DNA of 64,000 bases from Rhodobacteraceae bacterium LNNU 3342 (GTDB taxonomy: Bacteria; Pseudomonadota; Alphaproteobacteria; Rhodobacterales; Rhodobacteraceae): the NCBI GenBank assembly GCA_008711135.1, contig VUAW01000005.1, positions 150,572 through 214,571 on the forward strand, in the 5' to 3' direction. The notes beneath the pieces were generated by a model. That model did not search any database. It worked only from the letters and a program-made list of their open reading frames with translations, and had not been told where the DNA came from. Numbering within the stretch: the stretch's first letter is position 1; the number at the start of each line of letters is the position of its first letter. This document shows, piece by piece, positions 20,885 through 29,666 of the stretch. A program made the translations under genes and the position numbers.

Positions 20885-22009
20885 TCAGGTCGGCAGGTCC
20901 GCCCGGTTGCCCAACTTCACCGGCAGATCCATCGGCTCGCCGCCGCGCAGAACCTCCAGCACCACCTCGGTCCCCGGCGCCGCCGCACCCACCAGCCGGG
21001 TCAGCGTCCGCGGGCTGTCCACCTTCGCGCCGTCCACCGACAGGACGACATCCCCACGCTTCAACCCGGCCTTGGCTGCCGGCGCATCGGGCGTCACCTC
21101 GGAAATCAGCACGCCCTGCGCTGCCTCAAATCCCAGCGCCGCGGCGATATCCTCAGTCACCGGCTGGATCGCCACGCCCAGCCAGCCGCGTTCCACCGCG
21201 CCCTTTTCGGCCAGATCACCCACGACCCGCGTCGCGATTTCCGACGGCACGGCAAAACCGATCCCCACCGACCCGCCGGAAGGCGAAAAGATCGCCGTGT
21301 TGATCCCCACGACCTCTCCGGCAGCATTGAACAACGGCCCGCCGGAATTGCCCCGGTTGATCGCCGCATCCGTCTGGATGAAGTTGTCGAACGGCCCCGC
21401 GTTGATGTCACGCCCCAGCGCAGAAACGATTCCTGCCGTCACCGTGTTGCCCAGCCCGAACGGGTTGCCAATCGCCACCACGTCCTGCCCGACCTTAAGC
21501 TGCGTCGAATCCCCGAACCGCACAAAGGGCAGGTCCTCGTCCGCTGTGACCTTCAACAGCGCCAGGTCCGTCGCCGTATCCGTGCCCAGCACCTCGGCCT
21601 GCAGGCTGCGCCCGTCGCTCAGCTTTACGGTCACCGTATCGGCACCCGCAACTACATGCGCGTTGGTCACCACCTGCCCATCCGCAGAAATGATGAACCC
21701 CGCGCCCACCCCCTGCATCTGCCGCCCCTGCCGCTGCGGCGCCTCGGGCATCGGCAGGCCAAAGCGGCGGGCGAATTCCTCGAATTCCGGCGGCATCCGC
21801 GCGGGCTGCGCCGCAGGCGCCTGCGCCGTCACCTCGATGTAAACCACCGCCGGCGACACCGCCTCGACCAGATCGACATACCCGCCCGCCGACACCGCGG
21901 GCACCGGCGCCTCCACCGCGCCCTGCTGCGCGACCGCCACGCCCGAAAGCGCCGTCGCCCCCATCATCGCCGCCAGTGCCGCAGCGCCCAAGCTGTTCCG
22001 TATCCGCAT
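20885..22009 (-). CDS. Deg/HtrA family periplasmic serine protease with one PDZ domain
   Basis: A 374-residue envelope quality-control protease. A Sec signal covers residues 1-28 (…ALSGVAVAQQ). The triad is His118 (TNAHVV), Asp148 (TDLALL) and Ser222 (GNSGGP), and IGNPFGLGNTVT is typical. Only one PDZ domain (about 255-355) follows, whereas DegP-like proteins have two, so it resembles DegS/HhoA in architecture but carries a cleavable signal rather than an obvious anchor. The ATG at 22009 starts the signal peptide. It is divergent from the two-component genes at 22.2 kb, and the shared ~185-base region may link envelope stress to that system (inference). Confidence 0.9.
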   Translation of the reverse strand: MRIRNSLGAAALAAMMGATALSGVAVAQQGAVEAPVPAVSAGGYVDLVEAVSPAVVYIEVTAQAPAAQPARMPPEFEEFARRFGLPMPEAPQRQGRQMQGVGAGFIISADGQVVTNAHVVAGADTVTVKLSDGRSLQAEVLGTDTATDLALLKVTADEDLPFVRFGDSTQLKVGQDVVAIGNPFGLGNTVTAGIVSALGRDINAGPFDNFIQTDAAINRGNSGGPLFNAAGEVVGINTAIFSPSGGSVGIGFAVPSEIATRVVGDLAEKGAVERGWLGVAIQPVTEDIAAALGFEAAQGVLISEVTPDAPAAKAGLKRGDVVLSVDGAKVDSPRTLTRLVGAAAPGTEVVLEVLRGGEPMDLPVKLGNRADLPT

Positions 22010-22195
22010 CCTGACCTCCAGTTCTTGCCCGGCACACGCCGGGATCCTGCCGAATGTGGTCCCGCCCCCTTGCAAGCAGCCTGCGCGCAGATTGCAAAAT
22101 CGTAATCTTCTTCACGTTCCCTTGTTCGCTCCCCACCCTGTTCAGACCAGCCAAAAGCACCTAGGTTGCGCCCGCCCGGAACGGATAACCCCACA

Positions 22196-22867
22196 ATGAA
22201 GCTGCTACTTGTCGAGGATGACCAGACCACCGCCGACTACATCCTCCAGGGCCTGCGCGAAGAAGGCCACGTTGTCGATCACCTGACCAACGGCCGCGCC
22301 GCGCTCGGCCAGGCCACAACCGGCGATTATGAGGTGCTGATCCTCGACCGGATGCTGCCGGGGCTCGACGGGCTCTCGCTGCTCCGGGCGCTTCGGGCGG
22401 CCCGCGTCACCGTCCCGGTCCTGTTCCTGACCGCGATGGACGGCGTCGATGACCGGATCGAAGGACTTCAGGCCGGGGCCGACGATTACCTTGTAAAGCC
22501 CTTCGCCTTCGGCGAGCTCTCCGCCCGCGTCGCGGCGCTCGCCCGCCGTCCGCAGATGCAAGCCGAAGAAACCGTGCTCACCGCCGGCGACCTGCGGATG
22601 GACCTGATCCGCCGCCGCGTCACCCGCGCAGGTCAGGAGATCGACCTGCTGCCGCGCGAATTCGCGCTTCTTGAACACCTGCTGCGCCGCAAGGGCCGGG
22701 TACAGACCCGCACCATGCTGCTCGAAGCCGTCTGGGACATCAGCTTCGACCCCCAAACCAACGTGGTCGAAACCCACATCAGCCGCCTGCGTGCCAAGGT
22801 CGACAAGCCCTTTGACCGTGAACTCATCCGCACCGTCCGCGGCGCCGGCTACCGGATCGAGGATTAG
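22196..22867 (+). CDS. OmpR/PhoB-family response regulator
   Basis: A 223-residue DNA-binding regulator. The receiver domain starts MKLLLVEDDQTTADYI with phosphoacceptor Asp51 (ILDRMLPG) and the conserved Lys in KPFAFGEL. The C-terminal winged helix (about 125-223) ends ETHISRLRAKVDKPF and RTVRGAGYRIED. The stop codon is immediately followed by the ATG of the sensor kinase, so the two form an operon. The closest-looking systems respond to metals or envelope stress, but the signal cannot be read from sequence. Confidence 0.94.
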   Translation: MKLLLVEDDQTTADYILQGLREEGHVVDHLTNGRAALGQATTGDYEVLILDRMLPGLDGLSLLRALRAARVTVPVLFLTAMDGVDDRIEGLQAGADDYLVKPFAFGELSARVAALARRPQMQAEETVLTAGDLRMDLIRRRVTRAGQEIDLLPREFALLEHLLRRKGRVQTRTMLLEAVWDISFDPQTNVVETHISRLRAKVDKPFDRELIRTVRGAGYRIED

Positions 22868-24214
22868 ATGTTCCGCACCCTCCTGCGGTCCACCCCCGTC
22901 CGGCAGGCGCTGGGACTCGTGGCGGTAGCGGGCCTCGTCAACCTGCTGACGCTGGGCCTCGCCTACCTGCAGATCCGCGACGGGATCGAGGATACGCTCC
23001 ACGCCAACCTCGCCCAGAACATGGCGGGCTTCCGCATCGCCGCCACGCCCGCGGCCATCGCCGCCCTTGTTCGGGCAGAGGCAGAAGTCGCCGACCCCGC
23101 CGCCCGCGTCTTCGTCTACATCTGGCCCAACGGCCGCACCACCGGCAACGCCGAGGCGCGCCTGGACCCTGACGGCCTCTCGATCCTGCCCCGTCCCGGC
23201 GGCCGCCCCCTCAGCGCGGCGGGCTACCTTCCGCAGGTCGAACGGATCGCAGGCGGCGTGCTCATCGTCGCCGAAAGCCGTGCGCCGCTGGCCGAACTCA
23301 GCCGCACTTTCCTGCGGCTCCTGATCTTCAGCCTTGCCCCCACGGTGCTGATCTCGCTCGGCGCGGGCGTGCTGCTCGCCCGCCGCTCCGCCCGCCGCGT
23401 GGCACGGATCGAGGCGACGCTGGACCAACTCGGTGCCGGCGACCTTTCCGCCCGCCTGCCCGTCCCGGACCGGGAAGACGACGACTTCGCCCGCATCGGC
23501 CGCGGCGTTAACCGTATGGCCGCGGCACAGGAATCGTCGGTCGCCGCGCTCCGCCAAGTGTCCGCCGACATCGCCCATGACCTGCGCACGCCCATGCAGC
23601 GCATCGCGGTGCTGCTCTCGGACCTGCGCGAACGCCTGCCCCCCGATGCCCCCGAAACTGCCATCGCCGCCCGTGCACGGGACGAAGCCGAACGCGCCGT
23701 TGCCGTCTTCCGCGCCCTGCTCCAGATCGCGCAGATCGAGGGCGGCAACACTCGCGCCCGCTTTGCCCCCGTTGACCTCGCCGCCCTCGCCCGCACCTTC
23801 GCCGAACTCTACGATCCCACGGCCGAGGAAGCCGGCCACCGCCTGCTGCCCGACCTGCCCGACACGCCGGTGATGGTGCTGGGCGACCGCACCCTTCTGG
23901 GGCAGGCGCTGGCCAACCTGATTGAAAACGCCCTGCGCCACACCGCTCCCGGCCCCATCACGATTTCAGTAGGAACCGACGCGGGAACCGCCACCCTCAC
24001 CGTCCGTGACACCGGCCCCGGCATCCCGCCCGACGAACGCGACAAGGTCCTGCGCCGGCTCTACCGGCTGGAGCGCAGCCGCACCACGCCCGGCCACGGG
24101 CTGGGCCTGTCGCTGGTGGCCGCCATCGCCGAACTCCACAGCGCGGAACTTGCGCTTGACGATGCCGAACCGGGCCTGCGCGTCAGCCTGCGCCTGCCGC
24201 TTTACTCGACTTGA
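22868..24214 (+). CDS. Sensor histidine kinase, partner of the upstream regulator
   Basis: A 448-residue inner-membrane kinase. TM1 covers about 12-35, a small periplasmic sensor domain about 36-147, TM2 about 148-170, then HAMP, the dimerisation helix with His237 (SADIAHDLRTP), and an ATPase domain with NLIENALRH, DTGPGIP and GHGLGLSLV. All catalytic boxes are present. It begins directly after the regulator's stop. The periplasmic domain has no cysteine or histidine cluster that would suggest direct metal sensing. The signal is unknown. Confidence 0.94.
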   Translation: MFRTLLRSTPVRQALGLVAVAGLVNLLTLGLAYLQIRDGIEDTLHANLAQNMAGFRIAATPAAIAALVRAEAEVADPAARVFVYIWPNGRTTGNAEARLDPDGLSILPRPGGRPLSAAGYLPQVERIAGGVLIVAESRAPLAELSRTFLRLLIFSLAPTVLISLGAGVLLARRSARRVARIEATLDQLGAGDLSARLPVPDREDDDFARIGRGVNRMAAAQESSVAALRQVSADIAHDLRTPMQRIAVLLSDLRERLPPDAPETAIAARARDEAERAVAVFRALLQIAQIEGGNTRARFAPVDLAALARTFAELYDPTAEEAGHRLLPDLPDTPVMVLGDRTLLGQALANLIENALRHTAPGPITISVGTDAGTATLTVRDTGPGIPPDERDKVLRRLYRLERSRTTPGHGLGLSLVAAIAELHSAELALDDAEPGLRVSLRLPLYST

Positions 24215-24287
24215 TAAAATCCGGAACAATCTAGGGTTGCATCACATCTTGTGTTTTGTAGCCTGACCAAAAGAAGGAATCCCCCCA

Positions 24288-24809
24288 ATGCTCCGCACTG
24301 CCTTCCTGATTGCGGCGCTTGCCGCAAGCCAAACCCTTGTCGCCTGCAGCGCCCCCCGCACCTCGTCCAAGGCTGCGCCCGTGCAGGTTTCCAGCGGCTG
24401 CCTCGCCCAGTCCTCCCCCGTCCTGCGGCAGGAAATGATCGCGCAGGTCAACGCCCAGCGAACCGCCGCCGGCCTCGCGCCCCTGCGCGAAAACGCCCAG
24501 CTTTCCGCTGCCGCGCAACGTCACGCCTGCGACCAAGCCGAACGCGGCTTCTTCTCGCACACCGGAAGCGATGGCTCGGATGTCGTCGCAAGGGTCAGCT
24601 CCGCAGGCTATTCCACGTGCCTCACCGCCGAAAACACCGCCTGGGGCCAGCGCGATCCGGCCACGGTGATGGCCGGCTGGATGGGCTCCCCGGGTCACCG
24701 CGCCAACATCCTCCGCCCAAGGGTCGAGGAAATCGGCATCGGCTTCGCCCCACGGGTAGAGGGCCAGCGCGGCCCGCAATGGGTGCAGGTTTTCGCCCGT
24801 CCGTGCTGA
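24288..24809 (+). CDS. CAP/SCP-domain lipoprotein
   Basis: A 173-residue probable lipoprotein. The signal peptide ends in a lipobox, TLVAC, with Cys21 or so as the lipidation site. The rest is a CAP (SCP/PR1, YkwD-like) domain: MIAQVNAQRTAAGLAPLREN, FFSHTGSDGSD, ENTAWGQ and GWMGSPGHRANIL contain the usual His/Glu surface residues. Such proteins are extracytoplasmic and of varied, mostly unknown function. It follows the two-component operon after 73 bases and probably has its own promoter there. Confidence 0.88.
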   Translation: MLRTAFLIAALAASQTLVACSAPRTSSKAAPVQVSSGCLAQSSPVLRQEMIAQVNAQRTAAGLAPLRENAQLSAAAQRHACDQAERGFFSHTGSDGSDVVARVSSAGYSTCLTAENTAWGQRDPATVMAGWMGSPGHRANILRPRVEEIGIGFAPRVEGQRGPQWVQVFARPC

Positions 24810-24894
24810 CCATCCCCTTCTGGCGGACATCGGGGGAACCGCAGGCGCCTTCCCGGCTTGATGAACATGGGCTTCACGCCGCCAGAAGGATACC

Positions 24895-26556
24895 GTGGAA
24901 TTGGACAGCCCTGCGATCGCGCCCTTCCTGCTGCACATCGCCGGTGCGGCAGCCCTTCTGATCTGGGCCGTGCGGCTCGTCCGCACGGGGGTTGAACGCG
25001 CGTTCTCCGTCCAGCTCCGCCGCTGGCTGCGCCACAGCGCCAGCCGCCCGCTGCTGGCGGCCCTCACCGGCACCGGAGTCGCGGTCCTTCTGCAAAGCTC
25101 CACCGCCGTCGCAATGCTCGCCGCAAACTTCACTGCCGCCGGTACGCTGGCCGGTCCGGTGGCGCTGGCCATGCTGCTCGGCGCTGACGCGGGCTCGGCG
25201 CTGGTGGTCCAGCTCCTGATGCTGCGGGCGGACTGGCTGGTCCCGGCGCTGCTCCTGATCGGCATCACCCTGTTCCTGCGCTCGCAGGCCCGCACGGCCC
25301 GTCAAGCCGGTCGCATCCTGATCGGCATCGCGCTGATCTTTGTCTCGCTCTCCATGATCCGGGACGCCACGGAACCCCTCCGCGAAAGCGCGGGCCTGAT
25401 GACGGCCATGCGCTACCTCGGCGGCGACGCGATCACCAGCTTCCTCATCGGCGCGGCCTTTGCCTGGGCGGTGCATTCCAGCGTCGCCGCCGTGCTTCTG
25501 GCCGTGACCTTCGCCGCCCAAGGCCTCATGCCGATCGAGGTGGCGATGGCCATGGTCCTCGGCGCCAACCTCGGCGGCAGCTTCATTGCCTGGATGCTGA
25601 CCCTCACCGCTGCGCCAGAGGCGCGCCGCGTCATCCTCGCCAACCTCCTGCTCCGCGGCGGCGGCGCCGTCGCGGCCCTTGCGCTCCTTGACCTCTTGAT
25701 CCCCCTGCTGGCGATCTGGAACCCTGCACAGCAACTCGTGACCCTGCACCTCGGCTTCAACGTGGCAGTCGCGCTGCTCGGCCTGCCCTTCGCGGGCCCC
25801 CTGATCCGGGCCCTGCGCCACGTCCTGCGCGACCCCGACCTGCCCACCAGCATCGACCGCCAGACCGCGCTCGACCCTGCAGCCCTGCGCCACCCCGACC
25901 GCGCCCTCGCCTGCGCATCGCGGGAAATCCTGCACATGGGCGAACAGGTCGAAACCATGCTGCGCCACGTCATCGGCCTTTACCGCACCTGGGACGATAG
26001 CACTGCCGCCGCGATCCGGACCAAGGAACAGGCGGTGGACAGCATGCACTTCCAGATCAAGCTCTACCTTGCCCGCCTCACGCGCGAAACGCAGGGCGAA
26101 GACATCGGCCCCCGCGCCATGGAACTCGCTGACACCGCCGCGCACCTGGAGGCCGCGGGCGACGCCGTATCCCGCGTGATGCTGTCACTGGCCCAGCGGA
26201 TGAAGACCGAAAACCTCACCTTCTCCGACACCGGCTGGAAAGAGCTTGAGGATTTCCACGACCGCGTCCTGTCCAATGCCCAAGCCGCGCTGAACGTGCT
26301 GATGACCCTGAACCCCGACGCCGCCCGCGCGCTGGTCGAGGAAAAGGAACGCGTGCGCGAGGTTGAACAGGCGCTGCAACGGTCCCACCTCGCCCGCCTG
26401 CGCGAAGGCCGCCACGAAAGCATCGAAACCTCGAACATCCACCAGGAAACGCTGCGCGCGCTCAAGCTCGCCAACACATCCTTCACGATGGTGGCCTACC
26501 CGATCCTTGCCGGCACCGGCGACCTTCTCTCCAGCCGCCTCGCATCAGCCCGTTAG
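24895..26556 (+). CDS. Na+/phosphate cotransporter family protein with C-terminal PhoU domain
   Basis: A 553-residue protein. Residues ~5-320 are two inverted hydrophobic repeats of the Na/Pi-cotransporter (NptA/YjbB-like) family. The first carries VLLQSSTAVAMLAANF, the second the variant VHSSVAAVLLAVTF, where the QSS motif has become HSS. Residues ~340-550 are helical and PhoU-like (LHMGEQVETMLRH, LAHLEAAGDAVS-type helices). It starts at GTG 24895 with AGAAGGA upstream. Family members export or exchange phosphate or related anions; direction and substrate here are unproven. Confidence 0.9.
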   Translation: MELDSPAIAPFLLHIAGAAALLIWAVRLVRTGVERAFSVQLRRWLRHSASRPLLAALTGTGVAVLLQSSTAVAMLAANFTAAGTLAGPVALAMLLGADAGSALVVQLLMLRADWLVPALLLIGITLFLRSQARTARQAGRILIGIALIFVSLSMIRDATEPLRESAGLMTAMRYLGGDAITSFLIGAAFAWAVHSSVAAVLLAVTFAAQGLMPIEVAMAMVLGANLGGSFIAWMLTLTAAPEARRVILANLLLRGGGAVAALALLDLLIPLLAIWNPAQQLVTLHLGFNVAVALLGLPFAGPLIRALRHVLRDPDLPTSIDRQTALDPAALRHPDRALACASREILHMGEQVETMLRHVIGLYRTWDDSTAAAIRTKEQAVDSMHFQIKLYLARLTRETQGEDIGPRAMELADTAAHLEAAGDAVSRVMLSLAQRMKTENLTFSDTGWKELEDFHDRVLSNAQAALNVLMTLNPDAARALVEEKERVREVEQALQRSHLARLREGRHESIETSNIHQETLRALKLANTSFTMVAYPILAGTGDLLSSRLASAR

Positions 26557-26984
26557 TCCCGCTTGCGATAAACCCAGGCCTCGGACCCGTCGACCAGCTC
26601 CAGCATCGCGCGGCCATAGCGCGATCCCAGTTGCTCATACCGGTCCAGCCGCCGCAGCTCACTGGCCGACACCACGAAGACGCGCCCCTCGATGACCGAC
26701 CCTTCGGCCGGAACAAGGTCGCGCCCCGCCCGCAGGAAGCCCTCGATCTCCGCAGGCTCTGCCGGCACGTGCCGGCCCGTAACCACCAGCCGCACCATCG
26801 GGCTCGTCAGCGTCGCATAGCCAAAGACGCGATGCTCTCCCTGCTCCGGATAAGGAACGTCGGCATCCACCTGCGGCAGGTAAAAGGGCGCGAACCGGAT
26901 CACCACGACGAATACTGCCAGTATCGTCACCAGCACCAGCAGCACCCGTGCCAGCGTGGCCCATCCGCGTCTCGTGTCAGTCAT
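26553..26984 (-). CDS. Membrane-anchored gamma-glutamylcyclotransferase-fold (AIG2-like) protein
   Basis: A 143-residue protein. Residues ~10-35 form one transmembrane helix, followed by an AIG2/GGCT-like domain, VFGYATLTSPMVR ... GRHVPAEPAEIEGFLRAGRD ... VFVVSASELRRLDRYE. The usual GGCT motif starts with FVYGTL; here it is FGYATL, and GGCT activity is not assured. The ATG at 26984 overlaps the end of the upstream GTPase gene by 8 bases, so it is the last gene of a three-gene operon. A membrane anchor on this fold is unusual and suggests it works with the membrane GTPases. Confidence 0.78.
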   Translation of the reverse strand: MTDTRRGWATLARVLLVLVTILAVFVVVIRFAPFYLPQVDADVPYPEQGEHRVFGYATLTSPMVRLVVTGRHVPAEPAEIEGFLRAGRDLVPAEGSVIEGRVFVVSASELRRLDRYEQLGSRYGRAMLELVDGSEAWVYRKRD

Positions 26985-28548
26985 CGCCCTGCCCTTCCGT
27001 CTGGCGCCCGTGCCGCCGCCAAAGATGTTTCGCCAAGCCCTTTGCGCCAGACCCAACGCCCCGCGCCGCCCGCCCCAGGTCGGCGCGCAGCCCGTCGCCC
27101 GCCGGCCCTTCATGCCGGCGCCGGTTCCGCTGGGTCATGAGCGCCTCTGGCAGTGCCGCCTCCAGCGCTCCGACGACGGTTTCCAGGTTCCACCCCAGTG
27201 CCCCCGCCGCCACCGGAAGCGCGGCGGGAACCGGCGTCAGGTCCAGATCAGCGCCGATCGCCGCCACCGCCGCCCCCACCCGCTGCTGCGCCGCGAGCGG
27301 CAACAGGTTCTCGGGATAGGGCCAGTCCGGCAGCAGCAGATCGACCGCCGATACCACCGACACCACCGGCGGCGCGCGCCGCGCCGGGCGCGCCCGATAC
27401 CATTCGTCCATTGCCGCCCGCAGGTCCAGGTCAGGCGCGCGCCCCGGCCGGGTCGCCCGCACCACCCACAGCACCATGTCGGACTGCACGACCTCGGCCA
27501 GAACCCGATCCTGCATCATCGCCGTCCCGTCCAGCCCCGGCCCGTCGATCAGCCGGCAGGGGATGCCGTCAATCTCCAGCTCATAGGCCGCAAGCGCGGC
27601 GGTGGTCGGCGACATGTCCGTTTCCGCCAGCGGCGGCCCCAGCGCGTTGACCAGCGTCGATTTCCCCGCGCTCACCTGCCCCACCAGCAGGATGCGCAGC
27701 GGATGGTCGGGCTGCGCCAGCCGCTGCCGGTCGGCCACCTCGCTTCCCAGCTGGATCTGCAGCAACTCGGCGTCCGTAAACCGCAGCCGCCCCGAATGCA
27801 GTTCGACCGCCGCATGGGCAACCTCCTGCAACAGCACCGACTGCACCCAGACCAGAGTTTCGTCTGTCAGGTGGTCGATCAGCCCGCCCGCCATCCACCG
27901 CTCCACCTCGCGCAGAATGCCCAGTGGCGGGTTCGCGGCCATCCGGAATATCCGCCGGAACCGGTCTGCATGTTCCCAGCCCCGCTGCATGTTCATCCGG
28001 TTGCGCCAGATCCACATCGCCGTCGCGACCGATATCTGATCCGAAAACGGCACCTTCCGCCGCAGGAACTCGCGATAGCGCAGCGCCACCCGGTCCGTCA
28101 GCAACAGCGCCTCGGGCAGCGAAAACGACAGCGCCCCCTTCCGCCCATCCGAAAGCGACCCGGCCACCTGCTCCAGGATCGCCCGCCCCATCTGTGGAAG
28201 CTCGGCCCAGTCCCGCGGCTCGGTCAGCTCCGTCTCAATCCAAGCGCAAGCCGTGGCAAAGGCCGCGGCCTCGCCCTCGTTCCAGTCCGGATTTCCCTCT
28301 ACCGCCTGCGCCGCGGGCTTGGGCGCCTTCCGCGCCCCCGGCGCCAGCACGCGCCGCACGATGATGGTGATCAGCCGCGACAGCCCCAGCAGCAGCGCGT
28401 TGCCCAGCACGAAGGCCAGCAGCCAGCCCCGTTCATGCAGCCAAAGAAACCCCAGCAGCGCCAACACCGCCAGCGACGCGGACAATAGCCCCAGCCGGAA
28501 CACCCGGTCCCACCGCAGGAACGACCGCCGCAACCCGGGCCTAGCCAT
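26977..28548 (-). CDS. Membrane-bound dynamin/YcjF-like GTPase
   Basis: A 523-residue protein. Two hydrophobic helices lie at about 17-65, a long helical linker follows, then a GTPase domain with P-loop GQVSAGKST (290-298), switch segment SPTTAALAAYE, G3 DGPGLDG and G4-like VSAVDLL. This is the wording of predicted membrane-remodelling or stress-associated GTPases rather than Ras-type switches. It overlaps a second GTPase gene upstream by 8 bases and the GGCT-fold gene downstream by 8 bases. The pair may work as a heteromeric membrane complex (inference). Confidence 0.8.
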   Translation of the reverse strand: MARPGLRRSFLRWDRVFRLGLLSASLAVLALLGFLWLHERGWLLAFVLGNALLLGLSRLITIIVRRVLAPGARKAPKPAAQAVEGNPDWNEGEAAAFATACAWIETELTEPRDWAELPQMGRAILEQVAGSLSDGRKGALSFSLPEALLLTDRVALRYREFLRRKVPFSDQISVATAMWIWRNRMNMQRGWEHADRFRRIFRMAANPPLGILREVERWMAGGLIDHLTDETLVWVQSVLLQEVAHAAVELHSGRLRFTDAELLQIQLGSEVADRQRLAQPDHPLRILLVGQVSAGKSTLVNALGPPLAETDMSPTTAALAAYELEIDGIPCRLIDGPGLDGTAMMQDRVLAEVVQSDMVLWVVRATRPGRAPDLDLRAAMDEWYRARPARRAPPVVSVVSAVDLLLPDWPYPENLLPLAAQQRVGAAVAAIGADLDLTPVPAALPVAAGALGWNLETVVGALEAALPEALMTQRNRRRHEGPAGDGLRADLGRAARGVGSGAKGLAKHLWRRHGRQTEGQGDD

Positions 28549-29614
28549 GCCCCGCGCCCTTCAGCACCTCTGCATATTTCCGCCGCAACTCCTCCCGGTC
28601 CGGGGGCGTGCCGCGCGACTGGTGATGGAACCAATAGGCCGCCGCCCGCCCCAGCGCGAATGTCGTGGCAAAGCTCATCCCGGCGGCGGCCGCCGCACCA
28701 AGTGTCTGGCCATAGCCCGGGATCAGCTTGCCGATCTGCCGCAGCCCAAACCCCGCGCCCATCCGCACCGCCGCCCCGGACCCGAGCGCCACCGCCAGCG
28801 CCGTCAACCCGCGCCGGTCCAGCCCCACCCCATAGGCCTTTGCCAGCGCCCGCAGCATCGCCCCCTGCAACGCGGGAACCGAGGCAAGCCCCGCCACCGG
28901 CAACGCATCCGACGCCCCCGCCAACCCCGCATAGCGGAACACCAGCGCCCGGTGCTTCTGGAACCGCCGCCCTTCCTCGTCCGCCGCTTTCTCGGCGGCA
29001 AGGAACAAGGCGCTCTCCGGCAAGACCTCGGCCAGCGCCGCCACCAGCGCGGGCGGCACCCCCGCCCCCGGCGCCAGCGACAGCTCCAGCGACGGCAGTG
29101 GCCCGCCCGCCGCCGCTTCAAACATCCGCTGCGCCACGGCCCGCGCCCGCATCCGCGCCCCCGGATCGGGCACAAGGTCCGCCCCCGTATGCAGCACCAG
29201 CACCGGGAACCCCGGCCGCCGCCGCCGCACTTGGGCCAACACGTCCGCTACCTTCCCCTGAACCGGATCGTCCAGCCGCGCCACAACCACGATCGCATGA
29301 CTTCCACGCTCGCTCGCCGCCAGATCCTCGGCCGGGTCATAGCCGGCCTCGGCCAGCCCCCGCGTATCCAGAAACCGCAGCACCGGCGCGCCGCTGGGAT
29401 GGTCATAGGCCATCGCGCTACGCGTGCAGGGGGTGAAACCGTCACCGACCTTGGCCGCCTCCACCCCGGTCAACACCTGTATCAGGGAACTCTTGCCTGC
29501 CCCGGTCTTGCCCAGAAGCCACAGCACCGGCACCGGCAGATCGTCGGGCACAGGTCCCGGCCCTGCTTCCTCGCCGGCCCGCCATACCCTGTCCAGAACC
29601 TCAGTCCACTTCAT
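28541..29614 (-). CDS. GTPase with C-terminal DUF697 membrane domain
   Basis: A 357-residue protein. The GTPase domain has P-loop GKTGAGKSS (about 35-43), TPCTRSAM (switch I), LDTRGLAEAGYD (G3) and HTGAD in the G4 position. The C-terminal ~100 residues are small-residue-rich helices (LIPGYGQTLGAAAAAGMSFATTF written in part here) typical of DUF697/YcjF proteins that insert in membranes. Start ATG 29614 is chosen over an upstream open stretch of Trp/Arg-rich sequence with no family resemblance. It is first of the GTPase-GTPase-GGCT operon. Confidence 0.82.
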   Translation of the reverse strand: MKWTEVLDRVWRAGEEAGPGPVPDDLPVPVLWLLGKTGAGKSSLIQVLTGVEAAKVGDGFTPCTRSAMAYDHPSGAPVLRFLDTRGLAEAGYDPAEDLAASERGSHAIVVVARLDDPVQGKVADVLAQVRRRRPGFPVLVLHTGADLVPDPGARMRARAVAQRMFEAAAGGPLPSLELSLAPGAGVPPALVAALAEVLPESALFLAAEKAADEEGRRFQKHRALVFRYAGLAGASDALPVAGLASVPALQGAMLRALAKAYGVGLDRRGLTALAVALGSGAAVRMGAGFGLRQIGKLIPGYGQTLGAAAAAGMSFATTFALGRAAAYWFHHQSRGTPPDREELRRKYAEVLKGAGHG

Positions 29615-29666
29615 CCAGCACCCCCACCTTGCGATATAGCGGTGGCTCCTGTGCGGCAACCCCGGC

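Noticed and set aside
22205..23941. 578-codon open frame antisense to the two-component genes
   Set aside because: Gly/Asp/Gln-rich sequence without motifs; both genes on the other strand have full family signatures.
24209..24240. Heat-shock sigma promoter (CTTG start) before the CAP lipoprotein gene
   Set aside because: The expected -10 sequence is absent at the proper spacing.
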